A stretch of DNA of 18,406 nt from Verrucomicrobia bacterium UBA3761 (GTDB lineage: Bacteria > Verrucomicrobiota > Kiritimatiellia > RFP12 > UBA1067). The DNA is taken from positions 1-18,406 of the forward strand of contig DFGB01000054.1 of NCBI GenBank assembly GCA_002371135.1, written 5' to 3'. Position numbers and translations under genes: made by a program. A model generated the notes under the pieces. That model worked only from the letters and a program-made list of their open reading frames with translations, was not told where the DNA came from and searched no databases. Positions 7,295-14,470 of this stretch are shown here, in pieces (position 1 is the first letter of the stretch; the number at the start of each line of letters is the position of its first letter).

Positions 7295-9381
7295 AACTTC
7301 ACCTCCATCCTGATTGTCATCATGCCCTTCTCCTCGCGGATTGCGAAGTCGAAACCGCATTTCGCCGCCCTCTCGCGCATTCCAGCGAGGCCGAAGTGAC
7401 CTGCCTCCGGGCCAAGCGCGGTGGCCGGGTCGAAGAGTTCTCCGTCGTTGGCGATGCGCAGGACGAACCCGTTCTCCGCAGGATCGCTGACGATGAAAAT
7501 CGTTTTGGCGCGTCCGTGCTTGACGGCATTCGTGGCGGCCTCGCGGATTATGCAGAGAATATCCGAGAAGACGCCCGCGGGGAAGCTCTCCGGCAGGCCG
7601 CGCAAGGCCGTGCGCACCCTGACGACGCCGTGAGAAGAAATCTGCCTCGCGAGCGACTTGACGACGCTTGCGGGACTGCGCTTGAAAAGTTCGTCGTTGC
7701 GGAGATTGAAGACCCTCTCGCGTATCTCGGCTTTGGCCGACATGAGAATCTCCTGTGCGGAAACAATAGCGTCCTTGACATTCTCCGGGGTCTCCGGCGA
7801 AAGCGAAAGAGAGGACTTGAGCAGCATTTTGGCGGCGACGAGATTCTGCTCGATCGTGTCGTGCAGGTCGCCGGCCATGCGCTTGCGCTCCCGCGCGAGT
7901 ATGTCGAGGCGGCGATACGCCTGGCGCGAGCGGACGTAGCGGACGAAGAAAACGAGCGCCAGCAGCGCGGCGGCGACGGCGAGCGCCGCCATGAAACGCG
8001 CGCCGAAGCGCCGGCGCCTCCAGCCAGCGAGGGTCGAATCCGCCACAAGCGCGATATCGTCGTCGCCGTCGACCTCGATGCGCCTGGCGCTTATCGCCGG
8101 CACGCGTCCGTCCGGCAGGGCGATATCCTGCAAAATCGATAGAACGCCCGTAATGCGCAACTTGGGCTTGGCCTCCGCGCATTCGAGGATTTCCTGTTTG
8201 AGAGGGGACGCGAGCACGACCTCCACCCGGACGCCGTCCACGTCGACCACGAGGGATTTGCCGTCGACGACGAGCAACCTCGCCTCGGTCGCGACGAGCC
8301 GGGCGTCGAGATTGCGGTAGGAACCGTCCGGATTGACCGGGAAGCCGTCCAGCTCCGTCCAGCCTATTTCCACCGGGTCTGGGCGGCGCCCGGAGCCGAT
8401 CTTGCGAACGACGGCGAAGGAAAGCTCGCCCATGTCGTTCACGAGCCGGGGGAACCCGGAGGCCTCGATTTCATCTCCCACGGCGACGCCTTCGGTCCGC
8501 GAGCGTATGCGCAACGCGCCTTCCGGCGTCTGGATGTAGATGCTCGCGCCGTCCTCGCTCGCGTGCGTGACCGTTCCCCTGACGCGCCTTCTGTGCATAT
8601 CCGGCGGCTCGCTCGCATACGGCAGAATGCCGGAGAGTTGCACCTCCGGGACGCTGAACGCCTCCGGGGCGCTCTTCTCGACCTTGATATCGTCCGGCGA
8701 AACCACCTCCAGCTGAAGCTTCACATACTCGCCGCGTATGTTGAAAACGCTCATCGCGATGCCCGTGAGCGTCATTTCCGAATCGACCTGGCCGCGCCAG
8801 GCTTCTGGCTCGCCCGGCACGTGGGCGATAAACTCTCCCCCGGCGGTGGCGAGATACAGCCGCGTATAGCCTGCAAGCGAATCGCGCCTGGCGTCCATCA
8901 GCACGGCGCGGACCATGACGCGCCTGTTGTCGAGGACGCCCCAGCCGAAATCGCCAAGCCGGCGGACCGGCGGCGGCGGGAACGCTTCGCCGCGGCCGAG
9001 AAATGCAATGCGAGAAGCCTTTATGCCGGGCGCGAAACCAAGGCGCGACGATTCGCCGCGGACCTCGACCTGCATCCCGGGCGCGAGCGCGTCCATTCCC
9101 GCAAGTTCGCTCACCACCTCCCCGTTCACCTCGCCGGAAAACCAGACGCCAAACCCGTTTGGGTCTTCGATCGAGGCGAGCACGCCGGAATTGGCGCGCC
9201 ACGAGGCGACGCACGTCACTACGCCGGTCACGCAGCACGGCGCGCCGTCAGGCACCTCGAGGCGGCTCTTGCCGGCGATATCGCCGAAACCGAGCGCGAG
9301 CGCCAGCGCCGCGCACCAAACGCGAGGCGCCGCACCGACCTGGCATCCGCCGTTGCGCTGCATCATAACCCGGCGCCGCAT
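7291..9381 (-). CDS. Sensor histidine kinase, NarX/DegS type (HisKA_3) with large periplasmic region
   Basis: Membrane sensor kinase of 696 aa. A signal-like hydrophobic stretch lies at about residues 20-37. A 420-residue, beta-rich extracytoplasmic region follows, with repeated patterns that resemble OB-fold modules (for example VTGVVTCVA near the start and RVRGTVTHASEDGASIYI mid-way). One membrane segment lies at about 465-482, then the HisKA_3 phospho-acceptor in AGDLHDTIEQN (His about 506), then a HATPase_c domain with N-box REAATNAVKHG (about 610) and a glycine motif GHFGLAGMRERA. The start at 9381 overlaps the GH97 stop as TGATG; a GTG just before it or ATGs at 9366/9363 are alternatives, and no ribosome site stands out, so coupling is likely. 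The pairing with a glycosidase suggests a carbohydrate-related signal. The OB-fold reading is inference. Confidence 0.9.
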   Translation of the reverse strand: MRRRVMMQRNGGCQVGAAPRVWCAALALALGFGDIAGKSRLEVPDGAPCCVTGVVTCVASWRANSGVLASIEDPNGFGVWFSGEVNGEVVSELAGMDALAPGMQVEVRGESSRLGFAPGIKASRIAFLGRGEAFPPPPVRRLGDFGWGVLDNRRVMVRAVLMDARRDSLAGYTRLYLATAGGEFIAHVPGEPEAWRGQVDSEMTLTGIAMSVFNIRGEYVKLQLEVVSPDDIKVEKSAPEAFSVPEVQLSGILPYASEPPDMHRRRVRGTVTHASEDGASIYIQTPEGALRIRSRTEGVAVGDEIEASGFPRLVNDMGELSFAVVRKIGSGRRPDPVEIGWTELDGFPVNPDGSYRNLDARLVATEARLLVVDGKSLVVDVDGVRVEVVLASPLKQEILECAEAKPKLRITGVLSILQDIALPDGRVPAISARRIEVDGDDDIALVADSTLAGWRRRRFGARFMAALAVAAALLALVFFVRYVRSRQAYRRLDILARERKRMAGDLHDTIEQNLVAAKMLLKSSLSLSPETPENVKDAIVSAQEILMSAKAEIRERVFNLRNDELFKRSPASVVKSLARQISSHGVVRVRTALRGLPESFPAGVFSDILCIIREAATNAVKHGRAKTIFIVSDPAENGFVLRIANDGELFDPATALGPEAGHFGLAGMRERAAKCGFDFAIREEKGMMTIRMEVKL

Positions 9382-10979
9382 CACTTCAACATTGCCGCGT
9401 AGCCGCCGCAGGGGCGCAGGCGGAGCGTTTTCGTCATCCCCGGCGTCGCCGTGTATGTCTCGACGGCATAGGCGTCGAGGCGGCCGTCCGGAGAATCGCC
9501 GTATGCCGTCGCGGACACGGGACGGGAGAGGAACGAAAAATCAAGCACGATCTCGCGCTCCTTCGCGCCGTTTTCGACGGCGATAAACCACGTCTCCCCC
9601 TTGCGGCGGGCGAGAGCGACGCACTCGCCTATTTCGCTCCCCGCGAGAACCCGCGTTTCGTCATACTCCGCCGGCAGCACCTTGATCAACTCGACGGCCG
9701 GGTTCGCGAGATACTCCTGCGGGTAATCGCCGAAACAGAGGAACGGGCAGGCGAAGACGATCGCCTGCGCGAGTTCGCGGGCCCATGTGAAATGGACGAG
9801 CTCCTTTCGCGTGAAAACAAGCGGCGTGTAGTCGCCGTGGCCCTGGACGAGACGGCAGAACGGCAGGATCGCGTCGTGGGAGGGGTCGAGCACGCGGTGG
9901 TAGCGCGTAATGTGCCATTCGTGCCCGCGGATCGCCTCGCGCGCTATTTCGTGCGGCCACGTCTTTTCGCGGCCGGAGGGCTTCACGCAACCATGGAAAT
10001 CGACGCGCAGGCCGGCGGCGTAGGTATCTTCGAGAAGCTCCTCGTAGCGGCGCATCGTGTCGGCCGTAGCCGCCGGAAAGAAATCTATCTTGATCCCTGC
10101 CGCGCCGACGGCGGCGACTTTGGCGAGATAGGCCCTCGCGGCGTCGCGCGTGCGCATTTCCTTGGAATCGACCCAGACGAACGTGCCCACGCCATTCGAT
10201 TTGCCGTAGTCGATGCACTCCTTGAGCCGCTGCCAGCGCCCCTGGTCGTCGCCCCACTTGCGCCAGCCTTCGTCGATGAGATAATACTCGAAGCCGAGGC
10301 GGGCGGTCTTGTCGTACCAGTCGCGCTGTTCGGCAAGGACCGGGTCGCCCATCGCAAGCCAATGCCAGATGCAGCGTCCTGACGGAGCGAAGCGCCTGTC
10401 GAGAGGATGCGTCGTCTCCGGGCACAGCCGCCGCACGATGTCGTTCGTGGCGAGAGCCTGCAAATCGGCGGCGGCGAGCATGACGCGCCAAGGCGACGTC
10501 GATGCGGATTTCTTCTCGAAGCCGTCGCGGTCGGCGTAGTAATGGATCGCGAAACGTCCGTCGCCGCGGTATACGAGCGCAGAATCGGTCCAGTCGACCA
10601 CGTTCGCCTCGGTCATGACGCGGTATCCGCCGCCGGGAAGCTTCGCGGTGACGGGCATCGCCATCAGCTGGCCGGCGCGGAGGTCTGCGACCTTGCACGT
10701 TTTATATGGCGCTTCGTAGTCGATGAACTCCATGCCGCCGCCCGGCTGGAACCACACCGTGGCATCAACAGGAAGACGCCACTCGGTATCTTCGCGGGAA
10801 ACGCGCCCGGCCCCCTCGCCTACGATGTAGCGGACGGCGAAGGAGCCATCGTCGAACTCGCGCCGTTCCTGCTCGCAGGAGACCTCGCCGTCTACGACGA
10901 TGCCGTTTGCGGAAAGTCCTGCGGCGAGCGCGCCAAGCGAGAGCGCCGCGGCAATGAACATGGGAAAAAGCGTTTTCAT
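9381..10979 (-). CDS. Glycoside hydrolase family 97, retaining-type, secreted
   Basis: GH97 enzyme of 532 aa, expected to hydrolyse alpha-galactoside or related terminal sugars. The barrel motif GIKIDFF carries D299 and the downstream motif VDFHGCVKPSG...AIRGHEW carries E354. Their spacing of 55 residues equals that between nucleophile D415 and acid/base E470 of the retaining BtGH97b, supporting a retaining mechanism. The C-terminal beta domain is present (to about 530). The N-terminal beta domain is about 110 residues shorter than usual; GH97 proteins are typically 640-740 aa. An N-terminal signal peptide (MKTLFPMFIAAALSLGALAA) supports the start at 10979, but there is no Shine-Dalgarno sequence: pyrimidine-rich repeat lies directly upstream. 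A GTG at 11042 inside the repeat element would add 21 hydrophobic residues. The kinase start overlaps its stop. Confidence 0.85.
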   Translation of the reverse strand: MKTLFPMFIAAALSLGALAAGLSANGIVVDGEVSCEQERREFDDGSFAVRYIVGEGAGRVSREDTEWRLPVDATVWFQPGGGMEFIDYEAPYKTCKVADLRAGQLMAMPVTAKLPGGGYRVMTEANVVDWTDSALVYRGDGRFAIHYYADRDGFEKKSASTSPWRVMLAAADLQALATNDIVRRLCPETTHPLDRRFAPSGRCIWHWLAMGDPVLAEQRDWYDKTARLGFEYYLIDEGWRKWGDDQGRWQRLKECIDYGKSNGVGTFVWVDSKEMRTRDAARAYLAKVAAVGAAGIKIDFFPAATADTMRRYEELLEDTYAAGLRVDFHGCVKPSGREKTWPHEIAREAIRGHEWHITRYHRVLDPSHDAILPFCRLVQGHGDYTPLVFTRKELVHFTWARELAQAIVFACPFLCFGDYPQEYLANPAVELIKVLPAEYDETRVLAGSEIGECVALARRKGETWFIAVENGAKEREIVLDFSFLSRPVSATAYGDSPDGRLDAYAVETYTATPGMTKTLRLRPCGGYAAMLK

Positions 10980-10980
10980 G

Positions 10981-11075
10981 AGGGGGAAGAGAGAAGAGGC
11001 AAGAAGGAAGAGGGAAGATAGCGGGAGGGCCGCGACAAGCACGACCCTCCCGCGATTCTCATTCCTTCTACTCTT
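10981..11075. repeat. Inverted repeat element F (GGGAAGA heptamers) with GC hairpin
   Basis: Five 7-bp units (10984-11018: GGGAAGA, GAGAAGA, GGCAAGA, AGGAAGA, GGGAAGA) are followed by a perfect 9-bp GC hairpin (11021-11053) and a pyrimidine-rich stretch. AGAAGGAA (11002-11009) pairs with TTCCTTCT (11062-11069). The right side covers the TMEM43-family stop codon and last lysine codons; the left side ends one base before the GH97 start codon. Confidence 0.75.
11021..11053 (-). terminator. Strong hairpin between the TMEM43-like and GH97 genes
   Basis: GCGGGAGGG (11021-11029) and CCCTCCCGC (11045-11053) form a perfect 9-bp GC-rich stem with a 15-nt loop, starting 15 nt after the TMEM43-family stop in the transcript. 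What follows is C/T-rich (CTATCTTCCCTC) and not a pure U-run, so termination is possible but not certain. The stem also contains GGGAGGG, which would act as a ribosome site for the alternative GTG start of GH97 if unfolded. Confidence 0.5.
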
Positions 11076-12231
11076 TTTTCTTGCGCTTGGAACGAGCCCA
11101 TACGATTATCGCCACGGCCGCGACGACGAGAGGAATCGCGACGAGGGGCCGGTAGAACAGCCACGCAATGGCGATCGTCACAAGCGCGCAAGGCGCCGCA
11201 ACGGCGAACGCGACCACGCCGATGCCGATCTCCAGGATGTTGCCGACGAACGGCAGCACGTCGCCAAGGACGCTGATCGGCTTGAGCACGGTCCTGACGC
11301 CGAACAGCATCAACAGGAAGCCGACGAGGCGGAGTATCCAGCACATGAACGTATTCGCGCTCTGCGCGTCGGCGAACATCTCCTCGCGGCTCTTGACGCC
11401 GTCGGAGAGGAGAGAGACCTTCTTGCCGTTCTTCGCGACATACGCGCCGAACGTATCGCCGTTCTGCACGGCGGCGATCGAGATGTCGTGCGGACGGACG
11501 ATGCGGAACGAAACGCGCATGTCGCCAATGCGAGGCTGCGCGACGACGTTGCGGTTGTTCTTCTCGTTGAGCCGCGTCTCCGAGTTCGGGACGTAGATGT
11601 AGTTGCCCTGCACCGTCACGCGGTCGACGGCGCACGTGTAGCCCTGCGGAAACACGAACGCCTGCGCGCCGCCGATGCGGGAAATCTGCTCCGGGGCGAG
11701 AGTGAACGCGCCAAACGAGACGAACGCAGCCTGCTGGCGCTCGTTCTCGAACTCCTTCACGCCGGGATTGTCGTGCCCGGCCTCGTGGTAGTCGCTGGAA
11801 TCGAGGACCGCGTCGGTCCAGACCTGGCGATACGAGTACGTGGTCGTCTGCGTGACGCTGCCGCCGACGTTCTTCTTCTCGGTGGTGCGGGAATCCTCGC
11901 GCCACTGGTACATCTCGACGACGCGCTCGAGACGGATGGCCTTGTCGCTCACGCCGAAGATGGCGTCGGAGAGCACCTCCTCCGTCTCGGCGCGGCCGGA
12001 CATGTGGACGAGCTTGCCGTTCATCGCCGGGTCGACCGTCTGGTTCGACTCGAGGCTCACGCACGCGCCCTCGCCTTCTTCGAGAGCCTTGCGCGTCTTG
12101 ATCGTGTTCCCCTCGTTCCAGAAGAGGAGCGGGAAGCCGACCACGAACAGGACGAGGCCGGTGACGACGCCCTTTATCGAGGAGCCGAGGCGCGAGCCCC
12201 AGCCGATTGTCGTGGTTTCAGTCGTTGCCAT
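11068..12231 (-). CDS. TMEM43 (LUMA) family membrane protein
   Basis: Protein of 387 aa matching the TMEM43/DUF1625 family in length and layout: one hydrophobic segment near the N-terminus (about 21-38), a large soluble region of about 240 residues, then three or four membrane segments (about 300-380) and a basic tail SKRKKKE. Recognisable family stretches include LLFWNEG after the first segment and the arrangement FVFPQGYT...NYIYVPNSETR. The function of bacterial members is not established; the human protein is an inner nuclear/ER membrane protein. The start at 12231 has GAGGTGA a few bases upstream, overlapping the stop of the CsgG-like gene 8 nt away, so the two are translationally coupled. 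The last codons run into repeat element F. Confidence 0.85.
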   Translation of the reverse strand: MATTETTTIGWGSRLGSSIKGVVTGLVLFVVGFPLLFWNEGNTIKTRKALEEGEGACVSLESNQTVDPAMNGKLVHMSGRAETEEVLSDAIFGVSDKAIRLERVVEMYQWREDSRTTEKKNVGGSVTQTTTYSYRQVWTDAVLDSSDYHEAGHDNPGVKEFENERQQAAFVSFGAFTLAPEQISRIGGAQAFVFPQGYTCAVDRVTVQGNYIYVPNSETRLNEKNNRNVVAQPRIGDMRVSFRIVRPHDISIAAVQNGDTFGAYVAKNGKKVSLLSDGVKSREEMFADAQSANTFMCWILRLVGFLLMLFGVRTVLKPISVLGDVLPFVGNILEIGIGVVAFAVAAPCALVTIAIAWLFYRPLVAIPLVVAAVAIIVWARSKRKKKE

Positions 12232-12239
12232 AAGTCACC

Positions 12240-13142
12240 TCACTTTGCCGGATGGACGCCCATGCCCTTCTCCGCGCCTTCGAGCGGAGTCGTGTAGGCG
12301 ATCTTCTCCTTGACTTCGGTGACGACGACCGTGCCGATCTTCGTCATTTCGCTGTCGAGCACTTCGCCCGTATCGTCGTCGACGATCTCTTCGACCGTGC
12401 CGATATCGAACTTCATGCCGACCGTCACGCCCTCGCGGGTGCCGCGGTTGATGACGAGCTTGTCGGGCTTGACGAGCGAGACGGTGCCTTCCCACGGGAT
12501 TGAATCGAGCTGGGCGATGATGTATTCCATCGCCTGGTTGATGGCGTCCGTTGTGGCGATGCCGACGTTGTCCTTGTCGAAGCCGCCGAGGTCGCCGGTA
12601 AGGCCGCCGAGCTTGGAGCCGTGGTAGCCGAGGCGGATGCCGCGCTTGCCGGACGAGCCGACGACGCTCTTCGAGCCCTTGACCTGGCCGGTCGCGGAAT
12701 CGACGACGTAAATCGTGACGTTGATTTCAGCCTTGCCGCCATTGCCGCCGATGGAGATGCCCTTGAAGTTGAATCCGCCGCCGCCGCCGGCCTTCTGCTC
12801 TTCGACGTGGGTGATCGCGCCCTTGACGAGAAGCTGCGCGGGGGACATGCGGCCGATCTTGGGCGTCTTCTTGCCCTGTGCGGTGCGGCCCGCCGCCGCG
12901 AGATCCTGTTCGGCCATCGCGGCGCCGCGCATGTCGGATTCGCCGAGGACGATGAACTTGCCGGACTGCACGAGCTGGTCGGTGAGAATCGTCCCCCATG
13001 CGCTGCCGAGATCCCACTGGCCGTTCCAGCCGGAGCGGTTCTCGAACTTGCTGACGGAGATCGTATAGCGGAGGTTGCCGCCATCTGCGAAGAGCACGGT
13101 CGCGCCAAGGACCGCGCATGCGAATATCGACAGTTTCTTCAT
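12240..13142 (-). CDS. CsgG/LpoB-like secreted protein
   Basis: Exported protein of 300 aa. A signal peptide MKKLSIFACAVLGATVLFA is visible without a clear lipobox, unlike E. coli CsgG. The CsgG-like core shows VSKFENRSGW, LTDQLVQSGKFIVLGESD and AQLLVKGAITHVEE, then a glycine-rich loop (about 135-155) and a beta strand INVTIYVVDSATGQV. The last 85 residues (KLVINRGTREGVTVGMKFDI) look like a FlgT-C-type beta domain. The family forms periplasmic or outer-membrane accessory proteins; a true curli export pore is not shown, since no csgA/B/E/F genes are nearby. AAGGA precedes the start at 13142 by 10 nt. It lies 36 bp after asd and 8 bp before the TMEM43-family gene, with which it probably works. 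Confidence 0.8.
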   Translation of the reverse strand: MKKLSIFACAVLGATVLFADGGNLRYTISVSKFENRSGWNGQWDLGSAWGTILTDQLVQSGKFIVLGESDMRGAAMAEQDLAAAGRTAQGKKTPKIGRMSPAQLLVKGAITHVEEQKAGGGGGFNFKGISIGGNGGKAEINVTIYVVDSATGQVKGSKSVVGSSGKRGIRLGYHGSKLGGLTGDLGGFDKDNVGIATTDAINQAMEYIIAQLDSIPWEGTVSLVKPDKLVINRGTREGVTVGMKFDIGTVEEIVDDDTGEVLDSEMTKIGTVVVTEVKEKIAYTTPLEGAEKGMGVHPAK

Positions 13143-13178
13143 GGTTTCGGATTCCTTCGTTTTGGGTTTGGAAAAGAA

Positions 13179-14189
13179 TCAGACGAGGCCGCGCTTGACG
13201 AGGTGCTCGGCGATTTCGACGGCGTTGAGCGCGGCTCCCCTGAGGAGCTGATCGCCGGAGACGAACATGTCGATGCCCTTCTTGTCGTTGCGGGAAATGT
13301 CCTGGCGGATGCGGCCGGCGAGGACGTCGTACTTCGCGGTCGCGTCGAGCGGCATCGGGTAGAGGCCGTTGAGAGGATCGTCCACCACCTTCACGCCTTC
13401 GGAAGCGCGGAGGATCTCGCGCACCTCGTCGGGCGTGATGTCTTCCTCGAACTCGAGATTGAGCGACTCGGAATGGGCGCGGGCGATCGGCACGCGCACC
13501 GACGTGCAGGAGAGCATGAGGTCCGGAGCGTGCAGCATCTTGCGCGCTTCGTTGCGCATCTTGAGTTCTTCGAGCGTGTACCAGTTGGTCTCGTCGAACT
13601 TGTCGATGTGGGGGATGAGGTTGTATGTGAGCTGGTGCTGGAAGGCCTTGACGGTGAGGGGTTTGCCGGCGACGTATTCGCGCAGCTGGGTCTCGAGCTC
13701 TTCGAGGCCGGGGGCGCCGGCGCCGGACGCGGCCTGGTAGGTGGAAGCGATGAGGCGCTTCAGCTTCTTCGCCTTGTGGAGCGGCGCGACGGCTTCGAGC
13801 ATGATGGCCGTGGTGCAGTTCGGGTTGGCGATGACGCCCTTGTTCCAGTCGAGATCCTCGGCGTTGACCTGCGGGACGACGAGCGGGACTTCCGGGTCCT
13901 GGCGGAAGGCGCGGGAGTTGTCGATCATCTTCGCGCCGGCCTTGACCACCGCGTCCTTGAGCTGGAGAGCGACGTCGGTCTTGCCGGCGAAGAGGACGAT
14001 ATCCATGCCGGCGAACGAATTTTCATCGGCCTTGAGGACGTGATACGTCTCGCCCAGGATCTGCTCGTCGCGCTCGCGGGACGCGAAAATCTGCACCTTG
14101 CCGCAAGGGAAGCGCCTGTCCTTGAGGACCTTTATCATTTCAGTGCCGACCGCGCCGACACCCACTAGACCTACGTTGTATTGTTTCAT
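13179..14189 (-). CDS. asd: Aspartate-semialdehyde dehydrogenase
   Basis: Enzyme of 336 aa converting L-aspartyl-4-phosphate and NADPH to L-aspartate 4-semialdehyde (EC 1.2.1.11), the entry to the lysine/DAP, threonine and methionine branches; cytoplasmic. The NADP-binding motif VGVGAVGTEM is at residues 9-18, the catalytic Cys125 in NPNCTT, the conserved YQAASGAG follows at about 151-158, and the active-site His is in the CTSVRVPIARAHSE segment. Length is normal. The start at 14189 has a weak GGA 5 nt upstream within an A-rich stretch. lysA lies upstream across a 281-bp repeat-bearing gap, so both serve DAP synthesis but are probably separate transcripts. The CsgG-like gene follows after 36 bp without a visible promoter, so it may be cotranscribed. 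Confidence 0.96.
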   Translation of the reverse strand: MKQYNVGLVGVGAVGTEMIKVLKDRRFPCGKVQIFASRERDEQILGETYHVLKADENSFAGMDIVLFAGKTDVALQLKDAVVKAGAKMIDNSRAFRQDPEVPLVVPQVNAEDLDWNKGVIANPNCTTAIMLEAVAPLHKAKKLKRLIASTYQAASGAGAPGLEELETQLREYVAGKPLTVKAFQHQLTYNLIPHIDKFDETNWYTLEELKMRNEARKMLHAPDLMLSCTSVRVPIARAHSESLNLEFEEDITPDEVREILRASEGVKVVDDPLNGLYPMPLDATAKYDVLAGRIRQDISRNDKKGIDMFVSGDQLLRGAALNAVEIAEHLVKRGLV

Positions 14190-14470
14190 TTTTCCATTTT
14201 CCCGATTTCAAATTTTCAAATTGAATCAATAGCATACAATAGATTTTTATCGCAGAGATGCAGAGACGCAGAGATTATGGATTTTGTTGGTGTTATTTCA
14301 TATGCACAGCGCATAGTTCTTTCATTTTGGCTAAAGAGTGTGTTGATTTGACGTCTCATGAAAAATGCGAAAAACCCTTGGAAACTCTGCATCTCTCAAG
14401 TCTCTGCGATAAAAACCTATTGCATGGTAGTGAAATTGAATCTAGCATTTCACATTTGGCATTTTGCCAT
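14190..14470. repeat. Compound repeat region C between lysA and asd
   Basis: AT-rich gap without a gene. Its core is an inverted repeat: CAATAGATTTTTATCGCAGA (from 14237) matches the complement of 14401-14422 over 22 bp with one mismatch. The left arm continues as three GCAGAGAY octamers (14252-14275); the right arm has two or three imperfect units. The roughly 110-bp loop contains TATGC-ACAGC-GCATA (14302-14316). Just after the lysA stop there are CATTT-spaced repeats (14445-14472), and AAATTGAATC occurs twice (about 14217 and 14433). The asd promoter should lie here but no clear -35/-10 pair was found. Confidence 0.7.

Noticed and set aside
7295..8182. Extended N-terminus of the response regulator (500-aa reading)
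   Set aside because: This part is antifamily, Arg-rich sequence overlapping the kinase gene in another frame; the GTG at 7294 with GGAGG at 7-nt spacing fits the receiver domain start.
12621..14168. Very long plus-strand open frames (also 505-1494, 5780-6274, 8563-9402, 14258-15739)
   Set aside because: They lie antisense to well-supported genes, are Arg/Ala/Glu-rich with no recognisable family, and exist because high-GC codon bias leaves the antisense frame open.
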